From assembly GCF_019649055.1 (NCBI RefSeq), contig NW_026570316.1, positions 248,001 to 312,000 on the forward strand: 64,000 nucleotides of DNA. The letters are read 5' to 3'. Position numbers and translations under genes: made by a program. This stretch comes from Paramacrobiotus metropolitanus (lineage: Eukaryota > Tardigrada > Eutardigrada > Parachela > Macrobiotidae). Each line of letters opens with the position of its first letter. Position 1 is the stretch's first letter. Shown here in pieces: positions 32,714 to 45,254 of the stretch. The notes under the pieces were generated by a model. The model saw nothing but the letters and a program-made list of their open reading frames with translations, made no database searches and was not told the origin of the DNA.

Positions 32714-33021
32714 TGTAGTTCACGTCGAACGCGATTTTCCCACCCACCCTATCCCTTTTTCCTGGGAAGGGCTGTGGAAGGGGTGTTTGCTTGTTATTGG
32801 TTCATTGTGTTTTCTTTCATCGTGTTCAATATTCCCCGTCGTCGATCGGTTACAGCACACGCGAGCAACAGAATTAAATGGCGTTTATGAGCACTGACGC
32901 CCTTAAAAACGCTTTTCAAAACGTCAGCACAACATCCATAAGATAGACTCTGTGCCACACATTTGTAATAAACTGCAAGCATTCTTAATCATTTTAGTTC
33001 TCCAGCTGTTTGATTTTGTCT

Positions 33022-36000
33022 TCAAGATATGGAATTGTGGGGATCTAGCTTCTGGAGAAGGGGTTGCTCCAGCGCACTGCATTCGATTGCTGCTAGATCT
33101 ACAATGAAAACAATCAACTGTGTTTTAGCAACAACGATAAGTTCTACCAGGATCGGCTTCGTCAAGGACGGAGGGCGGGGTTGTGATGAGATCTTATGTA
33201 CTCGTAAGAACCTTCCGGCACTGGGCTTATGAGCCGATGAATCCCATGTTAAATATTCAATTTCCTTAAAGCAACCTTTCTTCTTTTATTGCTTTAATAT
33301 TGTTCATCTAAAAGCATAGAAATATTTTTTTTCTTTTGAGATATAGCGCGCCCGTATGTGATCAGAACTACAAGAAATAGTTTTTGGTCCCTTAAATTGA
33401 TTAATCATTAATGTAGGGATACATAAACCGTGTCGTATCCTTCGTTACATGACTTTTTCGGGTCTCCTGCACAAGTCGCTCGTGGTTCTACTATTGCAAA
33501 GTTACGTTACCTGAAGAAAATTGCATGCTGTCTTCTGGGTTTACATTCTGGATACCACTGTGTACGGAAATGTCAGTTATTGGCTCTGCTGCGCTCCTAA
33601 AAATGTCGAGCTGGGCGGGATCACACAAGCCGACTGCTTGTGGATTAAGAAAGAACTCGAGCCCATTATGCTCCACCTCCAGCATAAGTTTGGGATTGTC
33701 CGATGCGGACGTCCACAGCGCCTGCACCGTCAGCGTGGCCCCAATCAAGCTTGCAAGGGCCGGTAACCAGCCGTAAAATTCTTCGGTTTGCACGGCCTGG
33801 AATGCAGTTTCCATGAGGATTACCCGAATTTTATCGCCAACCTGGACGAGAGAACCGTCGCCACATAACACTGTAAAAGGGAAGGATTGTTGCTTTTCAT
33901 CGTTAAAGACGGCTGCTAATAGTCCTTATCTCCTCGGAATGCAGTTTAAAAGGCTGTACTGACCTTTGCCTATTTTCCTTAGTGCTTTCCGATTGACGAA
34001 GCTACTTGTCTTGTTTACTCTGACGCAGACATCGCCGTCTTCATTAAAAAATAGGATATCGCACAATTTTCCCGTCGAAACCCCATGACCATTATCCGGT
34101 CTAGAGGGCCTCGGTTGTAAAAGATCGGCAGTGTCGACTTTCCCTACGATGAGCGCAACATCTTTGGCCTTAATCACTTGGCCATCGGCATCGCGGCCCT
34201 CATAACCATCTGCATTTAAATGCGTTAACGTTACGAACCTTCGAATAATAAAGCCAGTTTCTCATTAGCTGCGTACCTCGGGACATAACAACTAGGGTTT
34301 CGGGATGACAGACTAGAAGTTTCCACGCCAGGGATGGTGCGGTGATCATCTTTAATATTGCATCACCGCTAGACGTGAACATCTCAACGGTTCCCCAACA
34401 ACTACACATCCCTGCTTCGAAGTCCAGATTGTGTTCCACTTGTTTCCTCCGCACTAACGCTGGGTCTTGGCGAATAATAACATGGCTACCCACTACGGGC
34501 CGGCCCATGCGCAGTGCATACTTCAGGGTGTAATGCAGCAGAGTCCCGTTGACCATATGGGGTTTTATCCGCATGGCTGTCTTCAGTGCCTCCGGCGCTA
34601 CATTAAAATATTCTAAATTTGTACCTGCATTTATATATCTGTATAACATTCGTGCATAAATTTTGTATAATTGTCGTAACAAATACGGAGCAAAAAGTCT
34701 GCCTTATATTGACATCATACGGAGCGCCGTTCAACGTCAAACATACCATTTGACGGGTCCAACCTGCTTCGCAGCACCGCATGCCGTTCCCCCCGAACAG
34801 CATCACACATGGTTTGCGCCAAACGGAGATAACCCGTACTAATGGCAAACCGCATACACCGCCACACATCATCCACCGCATACCGGTCAATGCCACCGAC
34901 CGCTATCAGACAATCGACCATCTTCTGGTTGCCGAACATGGCCGCCATCCCCAGAGCGTTGACCCCGTGTTCGTCCTTCAGCGTGGGATCACACTCAGGA
35001 TGAGCCAGAATGGCGTTAATCTTCTTAATCCGATCTTCTTCGTCCACACTGCCACCCGGAAAGGCACACATGGCTAACGCCGTTATCTTGTTGAAACCAG
35101 TTGAGGTCATGTTGATATCGATGAACGGAGTGTCCACGAGCATTTGGACAATCGGTATACTACGTCCAAAAATGGCCAGCATCAGCGGTGTTAAGCCGAC
35201 CACTTTCTGGTTGACGTCAGTGTCTGATTGCTGCAGGATTTCTTGGACGGCGACAGTGGATTCACGTAAAATGGCGCAATGCAGTGGAGGTATATTTTGC
35301 TCAGGTTCGACTGGATGGTTAGCGGCGTCAACCGCCGGTTCGTTATCTAAAATTTCTGCAGCCACACAATTTGATTTGCCAAATCGCTTACCAGATCAAT
35401 ACTACAAATAACTTTATCACTTCGATCTAGATTTGAAATAGGCAAAACGAATGATTCTCAGTCGTAAAGCACCATACTGTATACGGCGTACGCGAATATT
35501 TACAATATTATGGGTGCGAAACCAAACCCCTGTAAATGCAACCAGTAAAGTAAAATTTGAAGCTGAATTTAGCGGAATATGACCTCTGCTGGTCATAAAC
35601 GAGCAAAATATTTTCCTACTGAAAATAAATCGCATGACGGCATAGTAATACAGTTCATTCATTCGAAAATTTTGACTGCATATGATGAGATGGCTTTGGA
35701 TTTGTGCATTCACATGCGATCCATTCAGTTTTAAAATCAGTTTGAAGCTGTATAGCACAGCATATAAAACGCGCATTATAACCTGAAGAAAAATTTCCAA
35801 AAGAGTTGTACTACATAATATACGTTACGCATACAGCGCCCTAAAACCCTTGTCGTTTCTAAACGTCGTACGGTGAGTGACCAGGACAGTGATCGTACAG
35901 TGAATGACCATCCCTAATGATCGCTGAGGCCGAATTCTTGTGCATATTACACCCGTTCCGAAAGTGAAGTAACTATTAACGTGAAGTAAGTTATTTGTGG

Positions 36001-36853
36001 TTGCATTTTATAAACGTACCCTTTGCAAGGTCCAGTAGCACTTTCTGAATCCCCTCCGGAACACTGTCCAAAATCGCAGCCACCAGATCCACGTTGTCGC
36101 TCTTCACAGCCCACGCACCCATCCTGATTATATCTTCCGGTGTGTACTGCGTAATTCGCTCACCGGGTAACAAACACCCAATAACGGCGAAGTTCTGTGT
36201 GAGTAGCGCCATTTCCAGCGCAGTTCGATTCTCGCGATTCCGTAACGCAAACCGGCATCGGGGGTGTGCTGCTATGAGTTCCGCTTTCTGCAGGATGCTG
36301 GTTTTGGAACTGAAGAGACTTGAGAGCAGCACGGCGGTCATCAGCGGAGTGTTTTGCAGTATTGTGGTCGGTTTGTTAACTTCCAAACGTGGACACTGTA
36401 GTAGCTCACGGAGAACGGCAATATCGACGCAATCCCGCAGTGCAAGCGTCAAGGGTGTTTCACCGTTACATTCCTGGTTGATTACACTAACTTCAGCAGT
36501 CGAGCAGAGGTGGCGTACTTGCGACACGTTCGCTTCAGCAACAGCTGCGTGCATAGGTCCAGCTAAATAGTCCATACATACCTCAATACTTCAGTGAATT
36601 AACGCTTTAATGGGCTCGTAGGTAATAACCATGCCAGGACCGGCAAAACTCAATAACAATTTCTAATTGCTCACAGTTTAACACAGAATTATTCTAAGTA
36701 GCGTGCTACAGGTTTATCGAAGGTGGAATGACTGGAATCTAAGTGAGACAGCTGAAGACGAATATGTCGCACATCCTCGACGCGTAACACAGCACGCGGA
36801 ACCGGAAATCTGCACAGTGCTAGCTTACCTTCTGTGCTAGCTGACGCTCCCAT
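33022..36853 (-). CDS. ANK-MIB-repeat protein, copy 1 (N-myristoylation-type start)
   Basis: Seven exons on the minus strand: 36829-36853, 36020-36562, 34747-35355, 34277-34597, 33964-34209, 33511-33870, 33022-33098; all introns are phase 1; 726 residues. Exon 1 encodes MGASASTE, a classic N-myristoylation context. Exons 2 (res 9-189) and 3 (190-392) each encode an ankyrin block (GETPLTLALR, NTPLMTAVL; GLTPLMLAIFG, GVNALGMAAMFG) followed by a similar helical tail. Exons 4, 5 and 6 each encode one repeat of the MIB type (VGSHVIIRQD...; GDVCVRV...FVNRKALRKI; VQVGDKIRVIL...FFLNPQAV). Exon 7 is a short Leu/Gln-rich end (LEQPLLQKLDP). MIB repeats bind Notch-ligand tails in Mind bomb, but that enzyme's MIB/HERC2, ZZ and RING domains are absent, so ubiquitin-ligase activity is not expected. 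Predicted location: inner face of membranes. Confidence 0.82.
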
Positions 36854-38303
36854 GTTTCAATACAGACGTAGTACAGATCCCGTTACATGGAGATTGCTGG
36901 TACGTACCACTGCGAAACGTTACTAACTTTATGTTATTCGTTAAGGAGACATGATAACTGCTCAGTGTAACTACATATCTCGGATTTAATGGTAGCGGCA
37001 TACGTATTATCGTGTATTGAATATTAACTGCCAGTGCAGTTTCTTATCTAAACACAGTTTTGGTTTTTACCGATATGATCGCAAGGCTTCCACGCGCTAT
37101 TGTTCACAATAAATCAGATAGCCGACAAGCTGAAAGTATGTTATCAACACTTCGGTGTTCGTCTGTGTCTTGTGTTCCAAATCTTATCACTATAAGATAT
37201 TCCTCTTAAAATCCAGCCTCCTAATATTGGGGTGCGTGAATACCTATTCGCCCCCATGGAGGACCAGCAATCTGTGTTTGCTGCATTAATTTTAAGTCAT
37301 TTTAATTAGTTTATACCTTCCCACGTTAAACCGTAATGCGAGCTCACGCTGTTATGTAGACCGGATATTGCCAAAATATAAAAAAGTTGCCGTTGTTTTG
37401 CTAAAGTAGATCGGTAAGAAATTGTTTATGAGAACGGGCGAGAGTCGTTCAGCTTATTTTTTGCTTCAGAGTTTTAGTTTCGAAATGATGCGTGGTAATG
37501 CTATGAGCGTTTTGTGCCAAGTCTCATTCCGTGTTAATTGGGACAAATTCTTCATCTGATTCTATGTACGGAGCGCAGCTCGCTTATATGCATATTGAGA
37601 AATAAAAGTTCTACGTTATATTATTATGTTTTCCTATGTTATCGGGATGTCGTTAGTAAAATGTCGGTGTTCATCAAAATGATCAAATGTAGTCTGTTAG
37701 CAATCGGCTTATCATCGAGCTGTGGTTTCAACAAGCTGTCGGCTAATCTTTTGTTGGTCAGCAAAAAGTCGTCTGTAAGTTGTCGGTCAGCAAATTAGCG
37801 GTCAGCAATATTGTCGGTGTACCGAGCAAGGCACACTTACATATCTGCATACGTCCTCTTGAACGCCTGCATATCCGAGTTACCGGTATTACTATCGGAT
37901 ATTACTAGACTATTTGTGCAACAGGTCTTGGTAACGTTATTACAAATTTCGGGGTGCTTAAGCAACAGTTATCAGAAATTCTATGAATGTGTACCTGAAT
38001 TCCATGAATGTGTCATTCATAATAATATGCTATCAAGTTTGTTCTATACTGTCAACCGTCTGTATCTGTACTATCAATTTTTTTGCTGATAATCAACGGA
38101 CAAGCGTTTACTGCGCGGATGCAACCGATTAAGTAATTCTACTGGCTCACAACATAATTTCTTGTTTTTACAGCATAATCTTGTTTATCATTAAGTTTAG
38201 CACACGCTCAACGTCCAGATTTTAGACTCGAACAAGTCCATTTCTTATTGGCAAGGCAGACATCGAAACAGGGAATTTCAAACTCTATGGTACACAGCGG
38301 AAA
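36854..38303. other. Intergenic between ANK-MIB copy 1 and the glycosyltransferase
   Basis: Contains the 5' flank of ANK-MIB copy 1. Short stretches (a TACCGATATG segment at about 37070, for example) resemble the flank of copy 2 near 49160, as expected if upstream DNA was part of the duplication. No other gene recognised. Confidence 0.45.
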
Positions 38304-39720
38304 ATGCCATCAAAGAAAGCTCTGTTTTTTTCTACCGGCTCCGCGTTGGTCGGGCTGGTTTGGCTTGTATCCACGTCTCGGTACACCATGTTCTCCGCCA
38401 GGATTTTTGTCAGACTGCCATTCCAACCTAATTTAACCAACCGCACAGTGGATATTCTGGAAAATCCTTTGCCAGAAATCACCAATGATTTGGTGAAACC
38501 GGAAACCGTTGGCTATTTGCCGGTACACATTGTGCGCTTTTACAGGACTGTACCCAGTGGAGACAGCCATAGTTTCTGCTGGACCGAATGCATCAGTCTC
38601 TTGTCGGTGCTGCTGTACGTTCGCCCATCGGTCATCTACATTCACACTAATTATCCGGATTATTGGCCTTTAGGGCGGTGCTACATGATTACTGATTATT
38701 CAAAGATCAGACTGATCTATCGACGGCGACGCATGGTGGCCCACGGCCGACCAATTAAGCGCGTTCCTCACGAAGCCGATATGGTGAAGTATAGCGTTGC
38801 CTACAAATATGGCGGAATTGTTATGGACATTGATGTGTTCTACTTGCCGAAAATGATGCGTAAGTATTTGTAGACTTTATTCACATGCAAAAGTTTATCT
38901 GCCGGTTTCGGACCAAATTTGTATTCGGCTAAGTAAGAAGGTCGCTGATTTTGGTTAAACATAATCAGCAAAGGTTACCATAATTCAATACACTGGTTTG
39001 TACACACGGTATGATAAAAGACTGATATGGCGATGTATAGAGTACGTTTGCATTTTAGCCTTGTTAAAAAAAAAATGGAGAGATGGAAAGTACGAATGTT
39101 TGCTTACGCGGGAGGACCGCGTGATGAATAGCGGATTTATCGCGTGCCATAAAGGTCATCCTTATATTCGTGATACTCTTATCCGCTATCGCGATGATTA
39201 CCGCGACAGCTGGCTATACAATAGCGGCAGCGTTCCCTGGGAAGTTTACAACAAAACTCCCGAGTACAAGACGAAACTGTACGTCGACCACCAGATGGGC
39301 AACCACAGCAACACATACCGAGGACCCATTCGGTACAGGGAAATACCAGCGTGGCATTCGTACTTCCACGGTTGCAAGCAGAACGAGAACAATACCATCC
39401 AGCAAGCGGTTAACTCGACCTTTTGGGAAATGCTGCATTTTATAGCCGCGGAAGGTTACGAGGCCTTCCCTTATTCGACTACGCCGAAAAGGACAACTGC
39501 CACCACGAGAAAATCAAGGACTGCTACGCTGCATACGAGAATCTCAGCTGTGCAGCCAGAACTCAGCCGTCATAAGAATGTGCCAAGCGTAACGTCACTG
39601 CTGGCTCTGCGTACATTTCAAGTAACGCCACGGCAGGCCACTGAAAATCGTACTGCGCCGCATACGATGACAAGCACGGCAGTCGTCTCCTCGACCGTGT
39701 CATTCAAACCGAGTATTTAG
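38304..39720 (+). CDS. Golgi-type DXD glycosyltransferase (alpha-1,4-glycosyltransferase-like), tail apparently frameshifted
   Basis: Two exons: 38304-38859 and 39059-39720 (405 codons, phase 1 intron). The type II topology has a short basic N-terminus and a membrane anchor at residues ~6-23 (ALFFSTGSALVGLVWLVST). The core resembles the DXD sugar-binding family that includes alpha-1,4-galactosyltransferases: HEADMVKYSVAYKYGGIVMD is followed by IDV, forming the D-x-D motif; later MNSGFIACHKGHP and EIPAWHSYFHG fit the family's acceptor side. After about residue 320 the frame becomes Thr/Ser/Arg-rich and unlike the family. Another frame from about 39465 instead reads a balanced sequence (LFDYAEKDNCHHEKIKDCYA) and continues coding-like to TAA at 39798, interrupted by TAA at 39573 and TGA at 39642. 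So the tail is probably frameshifted. The ER/Golgi transferase role is inferred from the family. Confidence 0.78.
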
Positions 39721-39800
39721 AACCACTGGACAGTCGAACACCAGGGCGCCTTGAATACCACAGCGGCTGGAAAATGGCCGCAGAAAATTCCCGGAACTAA
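39721..39800 (+). other. Coding-like remnant beyond the glycosyltransferase stop
   Basis: In the alternative frame this stretch reads LEPLDSRTPGRLEYHSGW and ends NSRN then TAA (39798-39800). It is the end of the out-of-frame ancestral-looking C-terminus described for the preceding gene. Confidence 0.5.
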
Positions 39801-41846
39801 AAATTCACACTGCGCAAACTCGTTTCATACCTGGATAAGTAGAGCAAAACGTAAGAAAACGAGGGAATGGGAACGAGGGAAATAGGAATTCAGACTGGTC
39901 GCTTGGCACTCATGATCCGTCTCGTACCATGTCAGTCGTGCTAATCGCTAGCTGATACGGTCGTATTATTATCGGTAAAAGAATAGATTGCCTAGGTATC
40001 ATGGTTGCCTGTTATTAACCATAGTACCTTTGTTCATTAGAAAAAAGGTATTTTAAACTTTGCTATATGGAAATAACTGAACGTTAACGGAATACTCGTA
40101 CAGTAACGTAACGAATAGATGTTCACGTACGTACAGACAATTCACCGTAAATATTTTTGGAAAGTGCCCTGTAGTGTCTACATTGAACACCCTGTACGAG
40201 TACACTTTTATGCGACAAAACGTTCGGGACATCCGAGTGCTTCTATAGTACTGTAGCAACAATAATAATAAAACATTTTTTATTGTATCAAAATGTTTTC
40301 TTCGGCCGTAATAGGAGCAAGAACAATAAAACGACGTCATGATCGAAGCAACCAGGCATAATAATGGCTGGCCATGATAAGTTTTGCGCAAATATAATCC
40401 GGCGCAGCCCATCTTGACCCTGTTACACACTGACCGAAAATCACGAAATTTTTTGATTATAAATTCAACCATGAATCTTTTCATGATGAATTAATTTGCA
40501 TAAATTAACTCTTGTAAACAGACTGAGAACAGCTACCAAAGCCAGGTCGATTGGAGTAAATCAAATGGCTACGACGTTGTGTAGAACGGAATTTGTGTGG
40601 TGTCGCACCGGCAACCGCCTTGCCCACACCGTGCGTATTCACCATATTGTATGTAGTCAATGACCAAGCGGTGGAATTTTCACCTTTCACCCTTCAAATT
40701 TTAAACTACTGCAGCAAAAATTTGAAAAACTTAGCTTAAGTTATTGTTAATCTATGGCATGAATTTCAACTTCGGTAAAATAATACGTATAATTCTGCTT
40801 TCGTAAGGTTTATTGATATCACCGTAATTAGCATGTACCGGTAGTTACATGGCTAAAAGCGCAAAATCACAGCATCCGGTAGAAATCCGGTAGAAAACTT
40901 TACACACTGACCGCACTCTTCAGTACATACAGTGATACACACGTGCATACACATGCATTATTAAATAGATTTACTTATTGATTAATAAACCGAGCTTAAG
41001 CGCGGACCAACTTAGGCCAAAACGTGGTTGAATTTCCGCGATCTCGCAACAAAAACTGGCTCTACCGTACGTAACACCAGCTGCTACCCTGGGAAGCAAT
41101 TCAATTAAGCTCTTTATGGAGCTTCCAGTTGGAGATCCTCTCGCCTTGTCGTCTGCGTCCCAGACCAGACGCAACTGACGGGCAAATAAAAATCAATAAA
41201 CTGCGGGTTATACTTGATACCGCGGCAGTCTCGAAAAAATTTTCCTTGGAAAAATTTTCTAGTAATTTTGTTTAAGCACATGATAGCCAATACTGGGAAC
41301 CCAGCCTTCCACATTCCTTTATCACATTTGAATTCTATTCCGAAATGAAGCCTCCTCTGCCATATAAGCCTCCCCAATACAGTTTGCAGATTTAGTAGCC
41401 ACCTCGGTATTAGAAGCCTCTTTCCGTAAACGGCGTTATTTTCAATGCTTCAAGTTATTCCACAATACGAGATCTGCTGCTGCTGCTCCAGAAACGGAAG
41501 GATTAATTCAAAAAACACGGCAAGTATAGTTCTGCATTTTTTAAAAATGTAATTATTCTAACATTGGGCGAATACACAATTTTTATATTGGCATATTTGT
41601 ATTAGTGCTGCATGAGCGATTTATACTATGCTTATATTTATATGAATATACTTCTATTTATTTATGCAGTATTTACATTTAAATAGAAATGCAAATCTTG
41701 CCTGGAATTTCCGTTCTCATGATCGGAATGGCCATCGGAAAGGCAATAAGAACCGAAAATAGCTATTGGTGGCAGCAACCAGGCGAAGTACGAGATACCT
41801 CCAAGTCTCCAACCAAACCGGCGTACGCATGGATTCCATTATTCTG

Positions 41847-41918
41847 GAAAGATCGCGGAACTCTTCCAAGCAGAATTTCAAATCTGAAACTCTGTTTGAA
41901 AGAGTTCCGCGATCTTTC
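41847..41918. repeat. 72-bp near-palindrome (hairpin)
   Basis: Arms GAAAGATCGCGGAACTCTT and AAGAGTTCCGCGATCTTTC are perfect, and the inner part also pairs with only transition mismatches, so the whole 72 bp folds on itself. It could be a small MITE or a hairpin RNA source. Confidence 0.75.
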
Positions 41919-43294
41919 AAAAAATATCGAACGGAAAGAAAGCTGACCAGAATGAACAAAAGAAAGATAACGGCAAACTGTTTATGTACGGAGGTGTTGG
42001 AATTGGAATAGGGACATAAAGACTATGGCGCTCCGGTCTCAGCAATTCTTGCGACAGTTACAGTAATTGTAGCAAGAATTGTTGAGAGTGTGGCGGTATT
42101 ATAAGCAGAAAAAAGGCTCCATTGGATGGAGCTGTCTCCGCACGAAAGCCAGATGAATTGTTGTTTTCTGCAATTTAGTTCGATTTTTTATTTCGCAAAA
42201 TTGTTAATTCAAACCGATCTAATTTTAAACTTTTGATTCTTGTGTTTTTAAGGTCATTCTACTTTTTCCCATTTTCTTTCTGTTTAATTTTAATCTTTAT
42301 TTCAATTCTCTTTTTCATTACTTTTTCCCAGAAGGAGCTCGAAGTGCAAAGAATTGGATGATCTGAAAGGCGGGAAGCACTTGATTAATTGATCATCAAC
42401 CAGATCAGCGGCGCGGAAGCCCGGTTTCAACCAGCGCCTAATGCCAACGCTAAACGACGTCATTATGTTTAAAACGTTTTATTCTATGGTATAGAATATA
42501 ACAAACAGAATACGTTTCAAACATAATGTCGTCGATTATAATATTGCAAGAATCAGTTGGATTTTAGTACTCAATAGAAAATAAAAGTTATCAGGCACGG
42601 GTAACGTGTTGCAGTGTATTGCATGCAAAAAACAACAAGTAAGCCACTTTTAAGAATGCCGTTTTCCAGCACATTTTTTCCCTTGTAGTGATGGTGAGTG
42701 GTAAAATGTACTAACTGCTTATACTAAGTGACTGCAGCGCAGCGAAACTAATTATATGGCACAATTCTCATCTATAATAAATGTCATTCTGAGCTTAATC
42801 GCGCGTATTCTGCATCGCAATAAGCACAAAACTGGCCTGGATTTCCAGGACTTGAATAACTAATCCCGACGCTCGGGCGTCGGTATAAACACGCTCTCCT
42901 TCGTCGTTGAGTGATTATCGATCGCTCATTTCCGCATTTCTCACCCAATATATATCGTACAAGCCTAGTCACATTGTAAATTTGTCACAAAAACAGAGTT
43001 AATTATAATAGTAAAATTTCCCTTAGCAGTTTCATCCATGGTTCCGAAAACGGATATCGCGTTACCCCGTTGAATTTCAGTTGACAGACGCTGGCATATG
43101 AATTTGTTCGGTGAGCATAGTTAAAATCTTGCTTTACCTAACCTACCGAAATATACACACAGCCAGCAATAACAAACTCGTACATACAACGGTGCAAATA
43201 CTGCCTGTATTATGTATAAATCGAAAAATACGTACGATAGCTACGATTATTAATCGGCAGGTGACTGCAACAGCACACCGGCGAACCTAAGAGG

Positions 43295-43534
43295 ATGATG
43301 TCCGGTTCGCAACAGTACCGCCATGTGTTGCTGATGCGCAGCTCGCTAACCAACCAAAGAGGATTTCAGTTGATCAACACCCGCTCCTTCCGTAGTGCCG
43401 CAGATGGGCGGGAAGCAGCAATGGAATCCACTCAAGTTCACCACCAGCACGGCATCCTCAAAATCCTTACCGGGCAGTGCTGTACGTTACCCTTCTACTC
43501 TATTTCACAACTGAGTACGCTACACACACCGTGA
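43295..43534 (+). CDS. Possible first exon or small ORF with a mitochondrial-presequence-like start
   Basis: ATG ATG start. The N-terminal ~50 residues are rich in Arg, Ser, Gln and Leu and poor in acidic residues (QYRHVLLMRSSLTNQRGFQL; NTRSFRSA), like a mitochondrial targeting sequence. The frame continues to TGA at 43532, but later residues look like spacer, so a splice donor may lie before the end. No downstream exon could be assigned. Confidence 0.3.
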   Translation: MMSGSQQYRHVLLMRSSLTNQRGFQLINTRSFRSAADGREAAMESTQVHHQHGILKILTGQCCTLPFYSISQLSTLHTP

Positions 43535-44065
43535 CACACGTAATTCATGGATAACTTGCGGATTATTTTCTGGTTAAGTTTCTGTTAGCCTGGGTGAGCC
43601 GATTAGGAAATTGCATGTACAGATGTACTCGCACGCTGTGGCGATGTACTATAGACGGTAGCATTCACGCAGGCCACACTGATCAACATTTTCATAACGT
43701 ATGTATTCATTATTCAAGATGGTCTAGAGATCGAAAGTACAGAGTACGTACTTCTGTAAACCAAAATTTAACCGGAATAACGCAAAGAAATCTCAAAAAA
43801 GAATTTGATATACACTTTAAAACCGTTTTTGTTGCAGGCTGAATTCACATCAGCCGTTTTACCGAAGGTACCTCTAATATAAAACAAACTTAATGTTATT
43901 TTTTTACAAACCACAAGTTTTCTATAATAATCGACTATTAATTGTGTTTTGGATGCGCATTGATGTGCGATTTCGGCTTTTTCCGTTGAATTTTTCGATT
44001 TTGGCCTGATTTTTCAACATAATTTTGTACTTTTCATACCAGATACGGATATCTGCATTCTTCAG

Positions 44066-44329
44066 TCACTGTGAATTTAAACTAGAGCCACCATTACCAA
44101 TCACAGCAGCACCGCCGGGAAAACTGTTAATTAGATGACATTTCCCTTTACAGTCTTTCTCTACCAACAACTGGATATTGTCCATCTTCGCCCGTTCGAT
44201 GGACTGGGCTTCATGATTCTGCTAGTACCAAATACCAATACCGATACCGCTAATGCCCCCCGAAAGTATCAGCCACTGTGAGGTACAACCTTTTTTAAAG
44301 TTTGCAGGAAGCAGCGGTTTTAAGCTCGT
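44066..44329 (-). pseudogene. Broken small membrane-protein ORF with an internal TAG
   Basis: On the minus strand the frame from 44329 reads a hydrophobic Gly/Ile segment (WLILSGGISGIGIGIWY), then TAG (44222-44224), then a protein-like hydrophilic stretch (QNHEAQSIERAKMDNIQLLV) to TGA at 44066. No in-frame ATG. Either decay of a small membrane protein or a programmed readthrough (the stop context is TAG CAG). No relative recognised. Confidence 0.35.
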
Positions 44330-45254
44330 TTAACATGACGGGATTGTCGAGGTGATGCAAAATGCAAACGAAAGAAAAGTGTAAGCGCATGAAGGTAACA
44401 AATCAAGTACTGAACGGGATTAAAGAGCGGAAGCTGTATGCATGGGAAGAAGCGTAGGGCAAAGGTCACAAAACGCACAAAAGACGACGCATGAAATACA
44501 GATGGTGTAGCAATTAATCATTTGGCGGAAAAAGAAACGAAGCGCAGCATGTACTAGATATTATTATTGTTCAATTATTGACGTTGCAGTTTTGAGAACC
44601 AAATTTCGGACATTTGAGAAACAAAGTTAGCACAAATTGTGCGGTTTTTCCGTCATTTTTTAACGATTATTGAATATTTATATGCCGGTAAAATATTCAG
44701 TCTTGGGTTGTATCAATATATGAGCAGGACCTGATGCCGCACCAATTACGTCAAATTTAGTCCGATAGCCGGCAAAAATTTAATACGCATCAATCCATCG
44801 TGGCATCCAGGTATGATCGTGAATTACTTTTCAGTTTTCTATAATTTCAGTGATGGGCCGCCGTATGCTGACATAAATGGATTGAGATCTATATTTCTTG
44901 ACATACAAAGAGTTCTGACAGCTGAAGAGTGGATTTGTTGATTTTTTAGCACGAAGCCGTCATTTGAACCACGACAAATAAATACTCGTACCTCAGTAGT
45001 GGCTTAAAAGTTGCAGGATTACCACTGTCCGCGTTGGTATGCCGAACAACCGAACGTAAAACAGTTCTTCATAGTACACAGTTAGCAGTCACCTGCTGGG
45101 CGTGCTACGCAGAAAACATCAATAAATTCTTTTCCCCGCAAATTACAAATCATAGCAAGCACTGGTTTCCGGTAGCTTTCGAACCAAGGCAGTATCGGAA
45201 GTGCAAGTTAAGGAAAAGATCACACTGGTTTAATCACGTGATATTATTGATTAA

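Larger units (their letters stand above)
28161..33021. other. Repeat-rich region without a protein gene
   Basis: Contains three related repeat copies, a large inverted repeat and low-complexity AT-rich or purine-biased DNA (listed separately). ORFs of 80-130 codons here are hydrophobic Ile/Tyr/Leu-rich readings of low-complexity DNA and are not called. Confidence 0.7.
39801..45254. other. Long gene-poor region between the tandem ANK-MIB genes
   Basis: Contains the glycosyltransferase 3' flank (an AATAAA lies near 40268), a 72-bp imperfect palindrome (41847-41918), a possible first exon (43295-43534) and a broken minus-strand ORF (44066-44329). Otherwise AT-rich, with nothing recognised. Confidence 0.5.

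Noticed and set aside
33521-33776. Plus-strand ORFs opposite the ANK-MIB exons (also 35010-35411, 36094-36570, 45454-45765, 47867-48115)
   Set aside because: The minus-strand exons are supported by splice phase, equal lengths in two paralogues and domain motifs; the plus-strand frames are shadows.
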